From NCBI RefSeq assembly GCF_028372415.1, contig NC_092879.1:70848412-70912411 (forward strand): DNA of 64,000 nucleotides. The letters are read 5' to 3'. Below, one piece after another: positions 1-11,434 of the stretch. The translations under genes were made by a program, and so were the position numbers. The first letter of the stretch is position 1. Each line of letters opens with the position of its first letter. This stretch comes from Notamacropus eugenii (Eukaryota; Chordata; Mammalia; Diprotodontia; Macropodidae). The notes below the pieces were generated by a model. It was not told the DNA's origin. It ran no database searches and worked only from the letters and a program-made list of their open reading frames with translations.

Positions 1-280
1 CTGGGGCAGAGCTTACTGTCAGCAGACCCTCCCCTTCTTCTCTTTGTGCCCATGAACTGCGGCCATCCATCAGGGATGGGGTAAAGTGCAGGGCACCTTT
101 CTCAGAACATTTTGCCTCTATCAATTTTATTCCCAAATCGGAGAAGAGAACAGGTGAAATTAGACCTTCGGAGCTTCTACTAGATTCGAGGCATGTCTTT
201 CATTTTAAAACAGACCTTGGGGCTATGTGGGAAAAGGGGGAGACATCATGGTAATGCAGAGGACCTGGGGTTCAAATCTA
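1..280. other. Unassigned sequence
   Basis: No gene recognised. About 255-280 may be the 5' end of a SINE, but it is too short to assign. Confidence 0.4.
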
Positions 281-485
281 GGGCAGCTAGGTGGAACAGG
301 AAAACTCCTCCGACCAAGTTCAAATCCAGCCTGACACTTCCTAGCTGGGCAGGTCACTTAACCCTGTTTGCCTCAGTTTCCTCATCTGTACAATGAGCTA
401 GAGAAGGAAATAGCAAATCCAGTATCTTTGCCAGAAAAATGGGGTCATGAAGGGTCAGACACGACTGAAAAGCAACTGAACAAGC
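281..485 (+). mobile_element. Mar1-like CORE-SINE with RTE tail
   Basis: A tRNA-like head (GGGCAGCTAGGTGG), an internal core (CCTCAGTTTCCTCATCTGTA), then GGGGTCATGAAGGGTCAGAC and GACTGAAAAGCAACTGAACAA. That 3' tail matches the end of BovB/RTE LINEs. Confidence 0.8.
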
Positions 486-602
486 CCTTCTGTAAGACAC
501 TTATTCTCCTAGTGCCTCAGTTTCCTCCTGTCAAATGAGAGCACTGCATTCATATTACTTTTAAGGTCCTTTATAGCTCTAAAGCTATGGTTCTACAGAA
601 CT
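486..602 (+). mobile_element. MIR3-type SINE, 3' part
   Basis: Core motif GTGCCTCAGTTTCCTC followed by the AAGGTCCTTTATAGCTCTAAAG-type tail seen in MIR3-like SINEs. Confidence 0.55.
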
Positions 603-604
603 AG

Positions 605-905
605 AGTAATAATATTTACATAGCGCTTACTGCATAGCAGTTACTGTGCTAAACATTTCATGATTATTATTTCAGTCGATCCTCACAATTATCCTGGGAG
701 GTAGGTAAAATTATCCTCATTTTACAGATGAGGAAAATAAGATGCTATTAACTCTATCTCAATTTTTTTTTTTTAAAGGATGAGGCAAATAGATTAAATG
801 ACTTGGCTGGAGATCGCGAAGCCAGTAAACGTTTGAGGTTGGCTTTGAACTGAGGTGTTCTGACTTCAGAACAAGTCCTCCACCCACTGTACCACCTAGG
901 TGCCC
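605..905 (-). mobile_element. MIR SINE
   Basis: Reads as a reverse-complement MIR: TTTACATAGCGCTTACTG, GATCCTCACAATTATCC, TTTTACAGATGAGGAAA, then TTTGAACTGAGG at the B-box end. A T-run interrupts it at 762-773. Confidence 0.75.
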
Positions 906-919
906 AATGTAGCAAGAAA

Positions 920-1095
920 CATGGATCTGGGGTCCTTGGACTCAGGGCATCTGGGTTCAAAATCCCCATGTCTGCCACTTAAGTCCCAAGGAAAGTTATG
1001 TCACATCCCCCTCTGTGGGTCTCAGCTCCCTCCTCTGTCAGGGCTAGATGACCTCTAAGGCCCCTTCCAACTTTTAAAATCAAAGATCCTATGCT
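920..1095 (+). mobile_element. MIR3-type SINE
   Basis: TCTGGGTTCAAAATCCCC (B-box region), CTCAGCTCCCTCCTCTGTCAG core, then GATGACCTCTAAGGCCCCTT tail. Confidence 0.7.
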
Positions 1096-1894
1096 CTCTG
1101 TCTCATGATGAAAAGCAATCAAGAAAGAAATGAAGCTTAGGGAGATCTTTTCAGGCTTTTCTCTGTCCTTAATTTTATCCCAGGGGTACCCAAAGGTTCC
1201 TGCATCTGTACTTCTATCCCTATTGAATTGACTTATCAGTGAGTGAAAGACAGAAAGGACCCCCTGCTGAGGCAGGATCTGGGACTAAAGGGAACAGTTG
1301 GGTTTGACTTCATCTCAGTCTCATCTGTCTTGGGCCCTGCAGACAGCAAAACCCTTCCAGATAATCAGTCAACCTCCAAGACATGCCCTTTTCACTAATA
1401 AATTGTGTTTTGAGATTGTTTTTCATATGTTCCCTTGTATGAGGACTTAATTATGAAGTACAATTGACTGGCAGCTGGGATGAAGACTGCTTTTGAAATT
1501 TGATTAAAATTTAACTTTTAATGCCTTTAATGCAATTAAGAGTTTTTTCTTACCTGACTGCTAATTCCAGGAAATGCCCCAGCAAGGTAAACACCTGCCC
1601 AGCTCCTCTGCAAAAAGGTGAGGAGAAAAGGATACCAAATACCTTTGGGTGGATTAGCAAAGCCTAGCCAGAATGGGAAAGGCCGGCTTCGTAATCAGGA
1701 CCTGATCTCACTGCTTCTGAGGCTGGGGACTACCAGATGGAATAAACCACTGACATTTAAGTACGGGGACAGATGACAGTCCCTGGATTAGAGTTGAAGA
1801 AACAGCACATTAAGATGGGCAGAGTTTGCAAGAGGCTGTTAGTGATCATAACAAAAAAATAAACTTCAAGAGGTGGGGGGTGGGAGCAACAGGA
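1096..1894. other. Unassigned intergenic sequence
   Basis: No coding exon or repeat that I can name. Confidence 0.4.
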
Positions 1895-2050
1895 GCCCTG
1901 GAGTCAGGATTTGAGTTTTAAGTCTATCTGGCTGCCTGCTAGCTGAATGAGCATGACTTAGTATCTCTGAGCCTCAGTTTCCTAGACTGGAAAATGGGGA
2001 TAAGGCCTGGACTAATCACATGAGGGAAGGACTGTCAACTTTAAAGCACT
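1895..2050 (+). mobile_element. MIR-type SINE
   Basis: GGAGTCAGGATTTGAGTTTT, GAGCCTCAGTTTCC and GGAAAATGGGGATAA, in order. Confidence 0.65.
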
Positions 2051-2069
2051 AGAGAAAAGATCATGCTCT

Positions 2070-2215
2070 AGTCTGACCGCTGTGTGATGATGAAAGAGTC
2101 GAATGTATTCTGAGCCTCAATTTCCCTCATCAGACAAATGGGGAAAACACTTCTAACTCACTAACCCAATGAGTTGAGAAGGAAGCACTTTGTAATCCTT
2201 GAGAAATTAAAGAAA
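2070..2215 (+). mobile_element. SINE fragment (MIR-type)
   Basis: GAGCCTCAATTTCCCTCATC, ACAAATGGGGAAAACAC and GAAGCACTTTGTAATCCTT, the pattern of a MIR core and tail. Confidence 0.55.
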
Positions 2216-2239
2216 GTGTGATTATGTGAGGGTAGTCCC

Positions 2240-2370
2240 AAGCTCAACCACCATTAGCTAACTATGTGATTTCAGGCTAGGTCCCTTGCCTTCTCCATCT
2301 CTTTCTTCCTCCATTCAAAGGAAAGGGCCAGATCAGATGGTCTCAAGGTCCTCTTCTAAGTTTGCTAACA
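2240..2370 (+). mobile_element. MIR3-type SINE
   Basis: CTATGTGATTTCAGGC, CTCCATCTCTTTCTTCCTCC, then GATCAGATGGTCTCAAGGTC tail. Confidence 0.55.
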
Positions 2371-2469
2371 AACACTAGACGTGACCGTGACTAAAAAATG
2401 CCCAATTTCACCGGTGCGGATCCTACCCCAATGTTGGTGCACAGAGAGTTTACATCAATAATACTTAAC

Positions 2470-2960
2470 GTTAAACACAGTTGAATTGTGGCAAAAGGTC
2501 TCAGAATCTCCAAGTTTTAACAGCCTCCCAGGAGCTCCCCTCATCCTATCCCTTCAGACAAATCCTATTAACTTTATACCACATTCCCCTAAATGGGTCT
2601 CCAGCCTTGTTTGAAAGACCTCCAGTAAATGGGACCTTCTTATTTCCCCCAAGGCAGCCTCATCCAACTTTGGGACAGTGCTCACTGTTAGAAGTTTTTG
2701 CTGAGGATAAATCCCAACCAACCTCTGTGTAGCTCCCCCCTGCAGCCTGAAGACAACTCTCCTGTCCCTTTCTCAATCTTTTTCTCTCTAGTTAAACCTC
2801 TCCAGTACTTACAACTGAACCTCCTCTGCCTCCTGGTTTGGAGGCCCTTTCATATCCTGCTTGCCTCAAAAGGCAGTATATAGAGTCCTGATGCCCTTCC
2901 TCAAAAGCTGTGACCAGAATGGAATCCCATCTGCCAGAAGGCAGAGGCTTTCTTTGTGCC
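2470..2960 (-). mobile_element. L3/CR1 LINE fragment
   Basis: Reads as reverse-complement CR1-family sequence, with AGCCTGAAGACAACTCTCCTG and CTCTAGTTAAACCTCTCC as landmarks. Diverged and non-coding. Confidence 0.5.
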
Positions 2961-4044
2961 TTCTATCAAGTAGAGAGCACAGAATTGCTTGGAACCCAGT
3001 AGCCACAAGGAGAAAAACAACACTACCTTCATTATAGAAAAGCTTTCTAGTGCTGAGTGGCCTCTTGTCTGTGGCCTTCCCCTTTGGTCTATTTTGATTG
3101 GTGGTTTTATTCTGTTTTCCTGAGTCCCCCTAATTTAACTCAGGCCCACTTGGAGATTAAGAGAAGGCTCCCTGCTGGAATGGCATGCCAAACAACACAT
3201 GCATTGGGGTAGCAAAGGCACCTTGATAACCTGTCTTGGGCCTACTCCAATGACGTAAACCAAAGTAGAGCCATAGACCAACTCTAAAGTGTCTTGTGAA
3301 TGACAGGATCGAATCGAGGGCAAAGAGGAGACAGCTCCGTGAAAGGGCAATACTGAGAATGTGCTAACTTGGGAATCCTGAGTCTGGGAAAAGGGTCTCC
3401 TCCAAGCAGCCAACCCCCAGGGATCTCAGTTGGGGAGGAGGGGTAGGAATGAGAAGAGTGCCCAGCAGCCCTGGTTTCAGCCCCTCATCCAAAGGGGTCC
3501 AACAGGCATCACACTCACTTTGGACTGGCTATTGCCTGGATTAGACAAGTCCTCATCATCAATTCAACGTCACAGAAGTAGATGATGAGAAGGAATGAGT
3601 CTTCATTTCTATAACTCGAAGATGACAATTGACATTAACTCCTGAGGCCTGATTACTAATGAAGGGAAGAGAGACAGTAAAATGCCAAGCAATGGCAAAT
3701 TCTTACCCCTTGCCCATCTATTTGGGGCTTTGGGCGGCAGTAGGCAAGTGCACATTCAGCCCAGCTTCCATTCTTGCCCTCTTTTGGGGTCTCAGGATCT
3801 CATTTCCTGGGATCGAGGGCATTTCAGGGAAGGAAGTCCCTGAGGGGAAAAGGCCAGCTATGACAAAACAAGTTGCAAAACAGATTACGATGTGCAGCCA
3901 GACAGGGAGAGTCCGGCTTATGCTGAGGACACGATGAATAAAATATCTAAGCAGGGAGGAAAAAGCCAACAAAGCCCAGGCTGCTCTTGAAAAAGAAAAA
4001 CAATCCAATGTTTTTTACTTCAAGAAGAAAACTGGGGGGAGGTG
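2961..4044. other. Unassigned intergenic sequence
   Basis: No recognisable repeat or exon. Overlapping open frames on both strands around 3.66-4.0 kb match no family I know. Confidence 0.4.
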
Positions 4045-4300
4045 TTAGAATTCCTTTAGTCTAACACCTCATTTTACAGCTAAGGAAACTGAGGCCCAGA
4101 GAGGTCAAGTTACTTGCCCAAGATAACTTAGTAAAATGGCAGTCAACATTTTATACTCTTTCCACTGCACTAGGAGATTTAGAGCTGGAAAGGACCTTAG
4201 AGATAATGTACTGAGAGTCCCAGACCTCATCTTACAACTCAGGAAACTGAGACCTAAACAACGAAAGTGATGTGTCCAAAATTCATACAAGTACCAGAGC
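4045..4300 (-). mobile_element. Two adjacent MIR3-type SINE pieces
   Basis: Two consecutive antisense starts, each with CTCATTTTACAGC or CTCATCTTACAAC followed by AGGAAACTGAG; the second begins TTTAGAGCTGGAAAGGACCT. Confidence 0.55.
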
Positions 4301-4317
4301 CATGTTTTAAACCTCAG

Positions 4318-4420
4318 TGCAATGTAAACTCCTTGAGAACAGGGGCTGGTTACTTTGGTCCTTACATCCAGAGTACCTGACACATAGGGGACACGTTTAT
4401 ATGAAATTCTTACTGTCTTG
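4318..4420 (+). mobile_element. L2 LINE 3' end
   Basis: TGTAAACTCCTTGAGAACAG, then CAGAGTACCTGACACATAGG, the standard L2 3'-terminal layout. Confidence 0.65.
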
Positions 4421-4977
4421 AATGGAATTAAAGGCCTGATACCTCCCCCCTCCTTCAGTTCTTTCCACTGTAGATCAGGCTGAAAAGCCAGTGGGCATAT
4501 CTCAGAGTCCCAGTGGCACATTGCTTGGAGGGGTGAACCAGCCAAGTGCCAGCTTCATTCTCTTGTCCCTTTAAATGGTACAGGTGTCCTAGGATTCCAG
4601 TGTTGCTGCAATGGCAGATATAAATGTCCTGTAACCAATGACTAGTACCAAAGACCCTGAGATTGGACACAACACTTCTTGCTAATGCACAGGGCTCCTG
4701 GGACTCCATTAGTCAAAGGTCTGAGTGATTGGACTTGTGAACGTGTCCAAGGACAAGAGAGGGAGGAGGAAGAACTAGGAGACTGTGTTCTTTTCTATGA
4801 CTAGTTTGGGTGATGAGAAACCCTACTTGGGAACAACAGGTGCTACCAGTGATTGGGAAGGCAGGCCAGGTTATAACCCGAGACTAACAAGGAGATTTTG
4901 AAATGTCCCTCATGAGCAGAGAACATCCTCTATGCTTCCATTAGAGCCTAGTACAAAATGCAGCAATTGCATAAGAC
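4421..4977. other. Unassigned intergenic sequence
   Basis: Nothing recognised. Confidence 0.4.
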
Positions 4978-5135
4978 AAAGATGGCTGGCCTTGGAGTCA
5001 GGAAGACCTGGGTTTATCTCACTTCTGGAACATGCTGGATAGGTGATCCTGGACAAATCACTGGATTGCTCAGGGTCCCAGCCAAGTCTCTAAAACTTAT
5101 ACTTATAAATGATGTAGATCAGTCAATCTGGGGGA
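4978..5135 (+). mobile_element. Marsupial tRNA-derived SINE
   Basis: CTTGGAGTCAGGAAGACCTG followed by GATCCTGGACAAATCACTGG and a tail with AAGTCTCTAAAACTTATA. This resembles a marsupial SINE subfamily other than Mar1. Confidence 0.55.
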
Positions 5136-6079
5136 GGGGCAGGGGAAAGGGTGTGAAATTTCCACACCAGAAGTTTTCACCATCAGTGAAGTCAAACAAA
5201 AATAAAGCAAAGACTCAAGTGCAACATTTAGCTCGTAATAGGCACTCAATGAACACTTGCCTGATGAATCAATTACAATATATCATTATCGCAAGTGTTT
5301 CCTCTGGGGAAAAAACAAAACCTGTACTGTGTTAAGAGAAGCCCACTGGTTATCTCCATTTCATTCTATTTCCCAAAGGTGCTCTCTACATCCTCCAAAA
5401 TATAAACAATGACATTCATTCTCTTAAGTGTTTACATAAACATTCAGGTATTTGGCAGATGTAAACAAAGTCTGGACATCCTTTCCATCTGATTATAAAT
5501 GAACTGTACCCTCCCCCAGTTAGATTGGAATAGTCTGGGACTGGGACTGTAATGAACATTTTTCACATGAAATAGCTGGGCTTCCTCCATCTATATTAAA
5601 ATATATTGCTTCCAAAATTCAACAAAATCTTGAGGAAAACAAATGAAAAAGAACATTTAAGTTTTCTTTTTCGAAGACAAGCAGGGTGATTTCAAAATAC
5701 CTTTTTAAAAATTTACATATAGGACAAAGTTATTGTTCAAACCACTGGCAGCTATCATCTGCTTCCTTAAAGGCCCCCCTTTTTGACACAGGGGGTAGGG
5801 GTCAAGGAACACAGAGTGCAAAAACCTAACATCCTTGAGCTTTTTCTGTGTTATGTTGACAGCTGAATTATAGAGCATTGTTCCATGAGTCTTTCACAGA
5901 CATCCTCCTCTGATGCCTAGTCACAAGATGGAGGGGATGCTGGAAACTCAAAGGTTCTGCCAATGGGATGTAAACCTGCCAAGATCCCACTAAACTGGAA
6001 GGACTATGTGTAGATTCCCCTAAGGACCAGCCCTCAGTAAATTTGGAGAGTTCAGACAGAATGTGATGATTTTTTTTTT
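5136..6079. other. Mostly unassigned; short L2-like tails
   Basis: A short L2-like tail (TAGGCACTCAATGAACACTT) at about 5236-5257. The rest is unassigned and AT-rich. Confidence 0.35.
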
Positions 6080-6212
6080 TTAGTGAAAATGTAATATGTT
6101 ATCTACATTTAATTTTTTTCAATATTTCCCAGTGACGTATTAACTAGTTCAGGAAGAACTCCAAGTTTTGCCAGTGCTTTGGCCCTGCTAACCAAGAGTT
6201 TGACATGCCTGA
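6080..6212 (-). mobile_element. hAT DNA-transposon remnant
   Basis: Ends with AGAGTTTGACATGCCTGA, close to the terminal inverted repeat of the hAT element at 11244-11434. The interior (TCAATATTTCCCAGTGACG, CTAGTTCAGG) follows the same family in opposite orientation. Confidence 0.45.
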
Positions 6213-6545
6213 TCTATGTGAGAGGTAATGAGGCTCTGAACTAAGGTGATGGTCCTGTGTATGGAGAGGAAGCGACAAGTTTGGGAGATGCTAACAAGAG
6301 AGCTGACTGGATGTGCTGGTAGAGGAAGAGAGTGGTTAGAGTCAAGGATGACTGAACCGATGTGACTGTGACAGTGCCCTCAACAAAAGCAGGGAAGCCT
6401 GGAAGACAGGCTGGGGCGAGAATGAATTCATTTTCAGCAATGCCAAGTTTGAGGCAGAGATGCTACTCAGTAGGCAGTTGGAGGAGAACATCCTGTAAGA
6501 GGAGACATTGGTCAACAGTGTCAAATATACCTTCATAAAAGGTCA
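6213..6545 (+). repeat. Ancient interspersed repeat, unassigned
   Basis: GAGGCTCTGAACTAAGGTGATGG-type text followed by AAGGATGACTGAACCGATG and CAGGCAGTTGGAGG-like phrases, shared with 39.3-40.3 kb. Widespread in therian genomes, but I cannot name the family. Confidence 0.45.
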
Positions 6546-6572
6546 TGATTTAAAACTGAGAGAAGGCCTTTA

Positions 6573-6990
6573 GACTGTTGTTCAGTTACGTCCAATTCTT
6601 TGTAACCCCATTTTACCATGCACACCAGCCCTTCTGTCATCCACTTTCTCTCCTTGTTTCCATAACATTATCCATCCATCCCCCTGCCTCCCCCAACATC
6701 AGGGTCTTTTTTCCAACGAGTCTCATTTTCTCATTATGTGGCCAAAGTACTTATGCTTCAGCTTCAGTATCTGACCTTTCAGTGAAGAGCCTAAATCAAT
6801 TTCTTTAAGTATTGACTGATTTGATTTCCTTGCTGGCCAACAGATTCTCACAAGTCTTCTCCAGCACCACCATTCGAGAGACTCAATTTTGTGGCACTCA
6901 GCTTTCCTTACAATCCAACTCTCACAGCCATACCTTGCTACTAGGGAAAAAAGACAGCTTTGACTATATAGACCTTTGTGGAGAAGATGG
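6573..6990 (-). mobile_element. RTE (BovB-type) LINE 3' end
   Basis: On the + strand it begins GTTGTTCAGTTACGTCCAAT, the reverse complement of the RTE 3' terminus. It continues with TCTTCTCCAGCACCACC, TCAGCTTTCCTTACAATCC and GACTATATAGACCTTTGTGG, the 3' ORF region of BovB. Truncated, with no intact ORF. Confidence 0.8.
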
Positions 6991-8061
6991 ACTGAGGAAC
7001 TGCAAAGTCACTATTTTCCTTAAGGCAAGCAAATTCAGTGGAGAGACTCAATTAGAAGCCTGATTAAAGTGGAAGGAGGAACAGGGGTCTCCTAAGAGTT
7101 TTGTCAGATACCTTCATTTCAGATACCTAATTCCATCTTGTTGGGAAGGACACAGGCATTCATTCTTCTTCAATCTCCTCCTGGCCACGTAAATGTATGC
7201 AACCCACCACCCCACTGCCCGATGAATCCCATTCAAAAGGACAGGAAAACATTACCCACACACATCAGCAGCATACTCATTATTTTCCTAAATGATTCTG
7301 GTATAATTAAATGGCTCATATAATACCACACTCGCAAGGGGCACTCAAAACATGGCCAACCAACGTCACTGCATCATTTCTGGCCAGCAATCGTTATTTA
7401 CCAGAGCATCATGGTCTTTTACAGGTCCAACGCACAGCCCATGACTCAACAACAAATGACCAGTCCTAAAATGATAGGCCCAAGCAGATAAGCTACAAAC
7501 AGCAGGAAGCAAAGGCATCTAGGAAGACACCCACACATTTATTCATTTCAAAAACAACTGGTTAGGAGCTAGTTAAGCAGCCAGCTAACCAACTGCTTGA
7601 TTGGATTCAGCCAAACTATTCTGTTTGTTATTTTTCTATCAAGACTTCCTGACCTATTAGGACCATGTTTCTCCATCTGCTTCACTTCTCATATCTTAAC
7701 TGGAACTGGAGGTGGGAGGCCTGGACCTGAGTCTCTGGAGACAGCATCCTTCCCCCTTTCCTGGTGGCCCAGTTGCAATGACGCACAAACCATTCCACAA
7801 CCTTCTCTACTGCCCCCTCTCTCATGTACCAGCTAAGTTTGTGTCAGGTATCACCCAATTAAGCTGGGATTTTAATGCAAAGCAGCAAAGCTAGACAAAT
7901 AAATTGGCACCTGTGTCCTAACTTATTCTGGCCTTTCGTTTGTTTGCAAAGCGTGAGAGAATTGGGTGGTGTTAACACAAATAAGCGTCTGGAAGCACTG
8001 GTAGAAGGTAGCAGAAACCTCTTAGGAACTGTATCTCACTCAGGGCCTGGGAGAAAATCAT
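6991..8061. other. Unassigned intergenic sequence
   Basis: No repeat or exon recognised. Confidence 0.4.
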
Positions 8062-8215
8062 AAAATGTCAGAGTTGGAAGCCACTTTAATTGTTAGAGAT
8101 CATCTAACCCCCCCCCCCCTTTCTTCATTTTGGAGATAAGGGACTTTCTAAAGGTCACACAGACAGAGCCAGGACTGGGACCCAGGGGTTCTGACTCATA
8201 GTCCTTTCCTCTACC
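8062..8215 (-). mobile_element. MIR3-type SINE
   Basis: AAATGTCAGAGTTGGAAGCC, GAGATCATCTAACCCC, then GGTCACACAGACAGAGCCAG. It contains a C-run at about 8109-8121. Confidence 0.65.
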
Positions 8216-8379
8216 AGAAGTAAATATTGCCAATATTTCAAAAGTATTACAGTGGACATCTCGGGAGCTCATTTTTATGGCAGCCTGGGCTCAGGACTTG
8301 TCCCATTTTCTGATAATCACACAATGTTGGGGTCCAAATGGATGTCAGCAGCCATCAAAATCTAACCTGTACCCCCCAA

Positions 8380-8475
8380 AGTCAAGGCTAGGCAAGAAAC
8401 ATTTATTAAGCCACCTACTTTGTGCCAGGCCCTGGGGAAACAGAGGCACAAACAGTTCAATGGAGGAGACTAACA
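8380..8475 (+). repeat. Ancient interspersed repeat fragment
   Basis: AAACATTTATTAAGCCACCT, TTTGTGCCAGGCCCTGGGG. Same text type as the start of the 39.3-kb repeat. Confidence 0.45.
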
Positions 8476-8599
8476 TTAACTAATGAGGTACATGGAGTAG
8501 ATAGGATGCCATCTTAGAAGGGAAAGCCCTGTGCCATAGCTGCCCAGTGCTTCTGCAGCTTCTATCTGAAGACTTCCCAGGAAGGTTGTGTACAAAGAG

Positions 8600-8757
8600 C
8601 TCTGACTGGGGGGTAGAAAGCTGGGTTTGAATCCTAGCTCTGTTCTCTTCCCTGTGGGACTTTAGCTATATCATTTTTATCTGTTTGGCCTCATTTTCCT
8701 CATCTGTAAAACAGGAGGACTGGATTAGATGATCTTGAAGTCTGAGGTCTGATCCTA
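8600..8757 (+). mobile_element. MIR3-type SINE
   Basis: CTGGGTTTGAATCCTAGCTC, CCTCATTTTCCTCATCTGTA, then GGATTAGATGATCTTGAAG tail. Confidence 0.7.
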
Positions 8758-8971
8758 AGGAGGTGGAGCCCCATTAGATCTCCCTAGGCTGCCCAATCCA
8801 CAAACTAAGGCAGGCACAGGAATTCTGTGGAAAAGAGAAGCAAATTTCTTTCATTATTTTTAAAAATTTGGAACTTCAAAGAAACACTTCCAATATACAG
8901 AGTAAAAAAAAAAAAGTACTGTAACATGAAACTGGCTCTCCATTATTGGTAGCTGACCTTTTGTTTTATAT

Positions 8972-9222
8972 GTAATAATCACTAGCATTTACATTGCACT
9001 TTAAGGCTTACAAAGCCCTTCATATGTTATCTCATTGGATCCTCACAATAGCCCTGTGAGGTAGGTGCTATTATCATCCCCATTTTACAGATGAGAAAAC
9101 TGAGCCTGAGAAGTTAAGTGACTTGCCCAGGGTTACACAGAGTCAGCAAGTGTCTGAGTCAGGATTTGAACTCAGGTCCTTCCTAACTCCCAAGTCCAGC
9201 ACTGAACCACTTAGCTGCCTTA
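8972..9222 (-). mobile_element. MIR SINE (near full length)
   Basis: Well preserved: ACTAGCATTTACATTGCAC, GATCCTCACAATAGCCCTG, CATTTTACAGATGAGAAAAC, GTGACTTGCCCAGGGTTACA, GGATTTGAACTCAGG and CACTTAGCTGCC. Confidence 0.85.
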
Positions 9223-9761
9223 TGTACACATAACAAATTCAACATGTAATTTTCAATGCTGTCTAGCTGGTCTGTGATTCTTTCTGGCCTTCCTTTTGTG
9301 CCTTTAAAAAAAAAAACAAACCATTTTCAATGACCCTCTCATCTCTCTCTGCTAATTTACTTCAACCTCTCTTTTCCACTCCCTGCCTCCCTCTTTTCCA
9401 CACCATTTGAAAAAGAAAATCTTGGTAACCCAAAGGTCTAGCTAAAGGATGGCACAAATTCTAAGTAACTTTGTTGAGCTATGGGGTACTCTTCACTCCC
9501 AGGACTCTCAGTGACAGGGTGACAAGGCTGCCAAATCTTTCTTTGCCCCTCTGAACCGATTCCCACTTTAGAATCTTGAATAATTTACCATGTAAGGTTG
9601 GACTTTCTGGAATCCAGGCCCCCCCCAACCCCATTCTCTTACCCACAATCATCCCTACATCCCAATTCTACCTCATTGCAATACAGATTTGCAGAGTCGC
9701 TGCCACTGGAGATTTCAACAAAAACTGGTCATTTCATTAGTGGACAAATTAATGCTTTCTT
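9223..9761. other. Unassigned intergenic sequence
   Basis: Nothing recognised except short A- and C-runs. Confidence 0.4.
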
Positions 9762-9885
9762 TTTATTAGAGGCAATTACAGTTAAGTGACTTGTCCAAGG
9801 TCACACAGAGAGTACCTAAGGTTGAATTTGAACTCAGGTTCTCTTGACTCCAAGTCTGGTGCTCTATCCAACTAGCTGCCCCAAC
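9762..9885 (-). mobile_element. SINE 5' part (tRNA-type head)
   Basis: GTGACTTGTCCAAGGTCACA, TTGAACTCAGGTTCTCTTGA, CTATCCAACTAGCTGCCCC, i.e. an antisense tRNA-derived SINE head. Confidence 0.65.
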
Positions 9886-10357
9886 TTCTATACTTTCAAA
9901 TGGAAGCAGCTATTCTCATCCTCCTCTTTCAAGTAACAGTCCCTTCTCTACAAAGCTACAACCAGCAATCGTTTCTACTTAGGGAATATGGTACAAAAAC
10001 GAATCCAGGGCAAGCAATATGAAATGTGCCCTCAAATTGACCTTTTGAGACAAATTTAGTTGAGGGAGCAGGGATTAGTAAGAAAGAACGAACCAGGGAC
10101 ACAACCCTTAGTTATTAAAGTGCCAAGCTCAGTTGTTTCTCACTACCGCAGGACTCCAAATTCTTTCAGCAACCTTTAACATTTTACTTCAGCACCCCAA
10201 GGCTGTCACCTGGACCTAGAGTTTGGGTTCTCCTTTCATAGGCCGTGTAGCAGCACCTCTCATCGAATCTGAAATGGCTGACTTGAAGCCCTTTATGATA
10301 TGGAAAAAATCTCAGGAATTTGCTGTGTTTTTTTCTTCTCTTTCAAAGTTATACTTC
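9886..10357. other. Unassigned intergenic sequence
   Basis: Nothing recognised. Confidence 0.4.
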
Positions 10358-10372
10358 GGAGAGCCCCAAATT
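10358..10372. repeat. Target-site duplication, left copy
   Basis: GGAGAGCCCCAAATT, identical to 11076-11090. Confidence 0.92.
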
Positions 10373-11075
10373 CTTTTTCTAAAATTATTTTATTTGTTTT
10401 CACAGTTTTCCTACAATCACTTCCACATCATATCTTAGGATTTTTTCCCCCTCCCTCCCCGAGACAGTATGCAATCTCATATAGGTTCTACACATACATT
10501 CTTACCTTAGTCATGTTGCATAGACGAATTAAAACGAATGGGAGAAACCATAAAACAAAACAACGTAACACAAGAGAAAATGGTCTGCTTCATTCTGCGA
10601 TCCAGTTCCATAGTCCCTTCTTCTGGATGTGGAAAGCATTTTGCCTTGAGTCCATTAAGAATGTTTTTTAGGTCCTTGCATCGCTGTGAAGGACTAAGTC
10701 TACCAGAAAAATTCCTCGCATACTGTAGTTGCTGCTGTGTACAAAGTTCTCCTGGTTCTGCTCTTTTCACTCACCATCAGTTCACATAAGTCCTTCCAGG
10801 CCTCTTCTTAAGTCTTCCTGTTCGTCATTTCTTGTAGTACAATAGGATTCCATTACATTCACATGTGTCACAACTTGTTCAGTCATTCCCCAATTGATGG
10901 GCAATTCCCTCGATTTCCAGTTTTTGGCCACCACCAAGAGAGCTGCTATTAGCATTTTTGTTTGTGTGGGACCCTTTCCCATTTTTATGATCTCTTTGGG
11001 ATACAGTCCTAAAAGTGATATGCTGGGCCAAAGGGTATGCACATTTTTGTAGCCCTTTGGGCATAGTTTCAAACT
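10373..11075 (-). mobile_element. 5'-truncated L1, flanked by 15-bp TSDs
   Basis: Antisense L1 3' end: TTTATTTGTTTTCACAG, GAGACAGTATGCAATCTCAT, CAACTTGTTCAGTCATTCCC, TTTTTGGCCACCACCAAGAG, GGGCATAGTTTC. GGAGAGCCCCAAATT occurs exactly at 10358-10372 and again at 11076-11090, directly flanking the element. This is a classic target-primed insertion, truncated within ORF2. Confidence 0.92.
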
Positions 11076-11090
11076 GGAGAGCCCCAAATT
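11076..11090. repeat. Target-site duplication, right copy
   Basis: GGAGAGCCCCAAATT, identical to 10358-10372. Confidence 0.92.
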
Positions 11091-11243
11091 TTGCAAAGAA
11101 GTTATCATAACTGAATTACAGGTGATGGCATCAAGTAAATGGTTTAACAAACTAGCTTGCCAAAAGAAGTATAATAATGGACTCAACTTTTCAGTTTAAC
11201 TGGCTTTATTAACACTTTCTCCATTACATTCTTAAGTCTAGAC

Positions 11244-11434
11244 CAGAGGTATCAAATACACTGTTCAATGGTTTAAAATGTAATTGGAAAATATTTAACA
11301 AAATAAAAAAAACTACAAAAAATCATAGCTAATGATAACACATGGTTTTCTAAGTCAACCAGCTGCCTACAGGGATCTTTATGTATGGTTTAATTCTGCC
11401 TTCACCCTCCCCTTTTCTGAGTTTGACACCACCG
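11244..11434. mobile_element. Complete hAT MITE (Charlie-like), TIRs and 8-bp TSD
   Basis: The left end is CAGAGGTATCAAATAC. The right end reads CGGTGGTGTCAAACTC on the minus strand, giving a 16-bp imperfect terminal inverted repeat of the CAGGGGTGTCAAACTC hAT type. Flanking 8-bp duplication GTCTAGAC at 11236-11243 and 11435-11442 fits the hAT target preference around TCTAGA. It is 191 bp with no coding capacity. Confidence 0.88.

Noticed and set aside
4105-4545. 146-codon open frame on the minus strand
   Set aside because: It runs through MIR3-type SINE and L2 sequence, has no domain and no plausible promoter or splice context.
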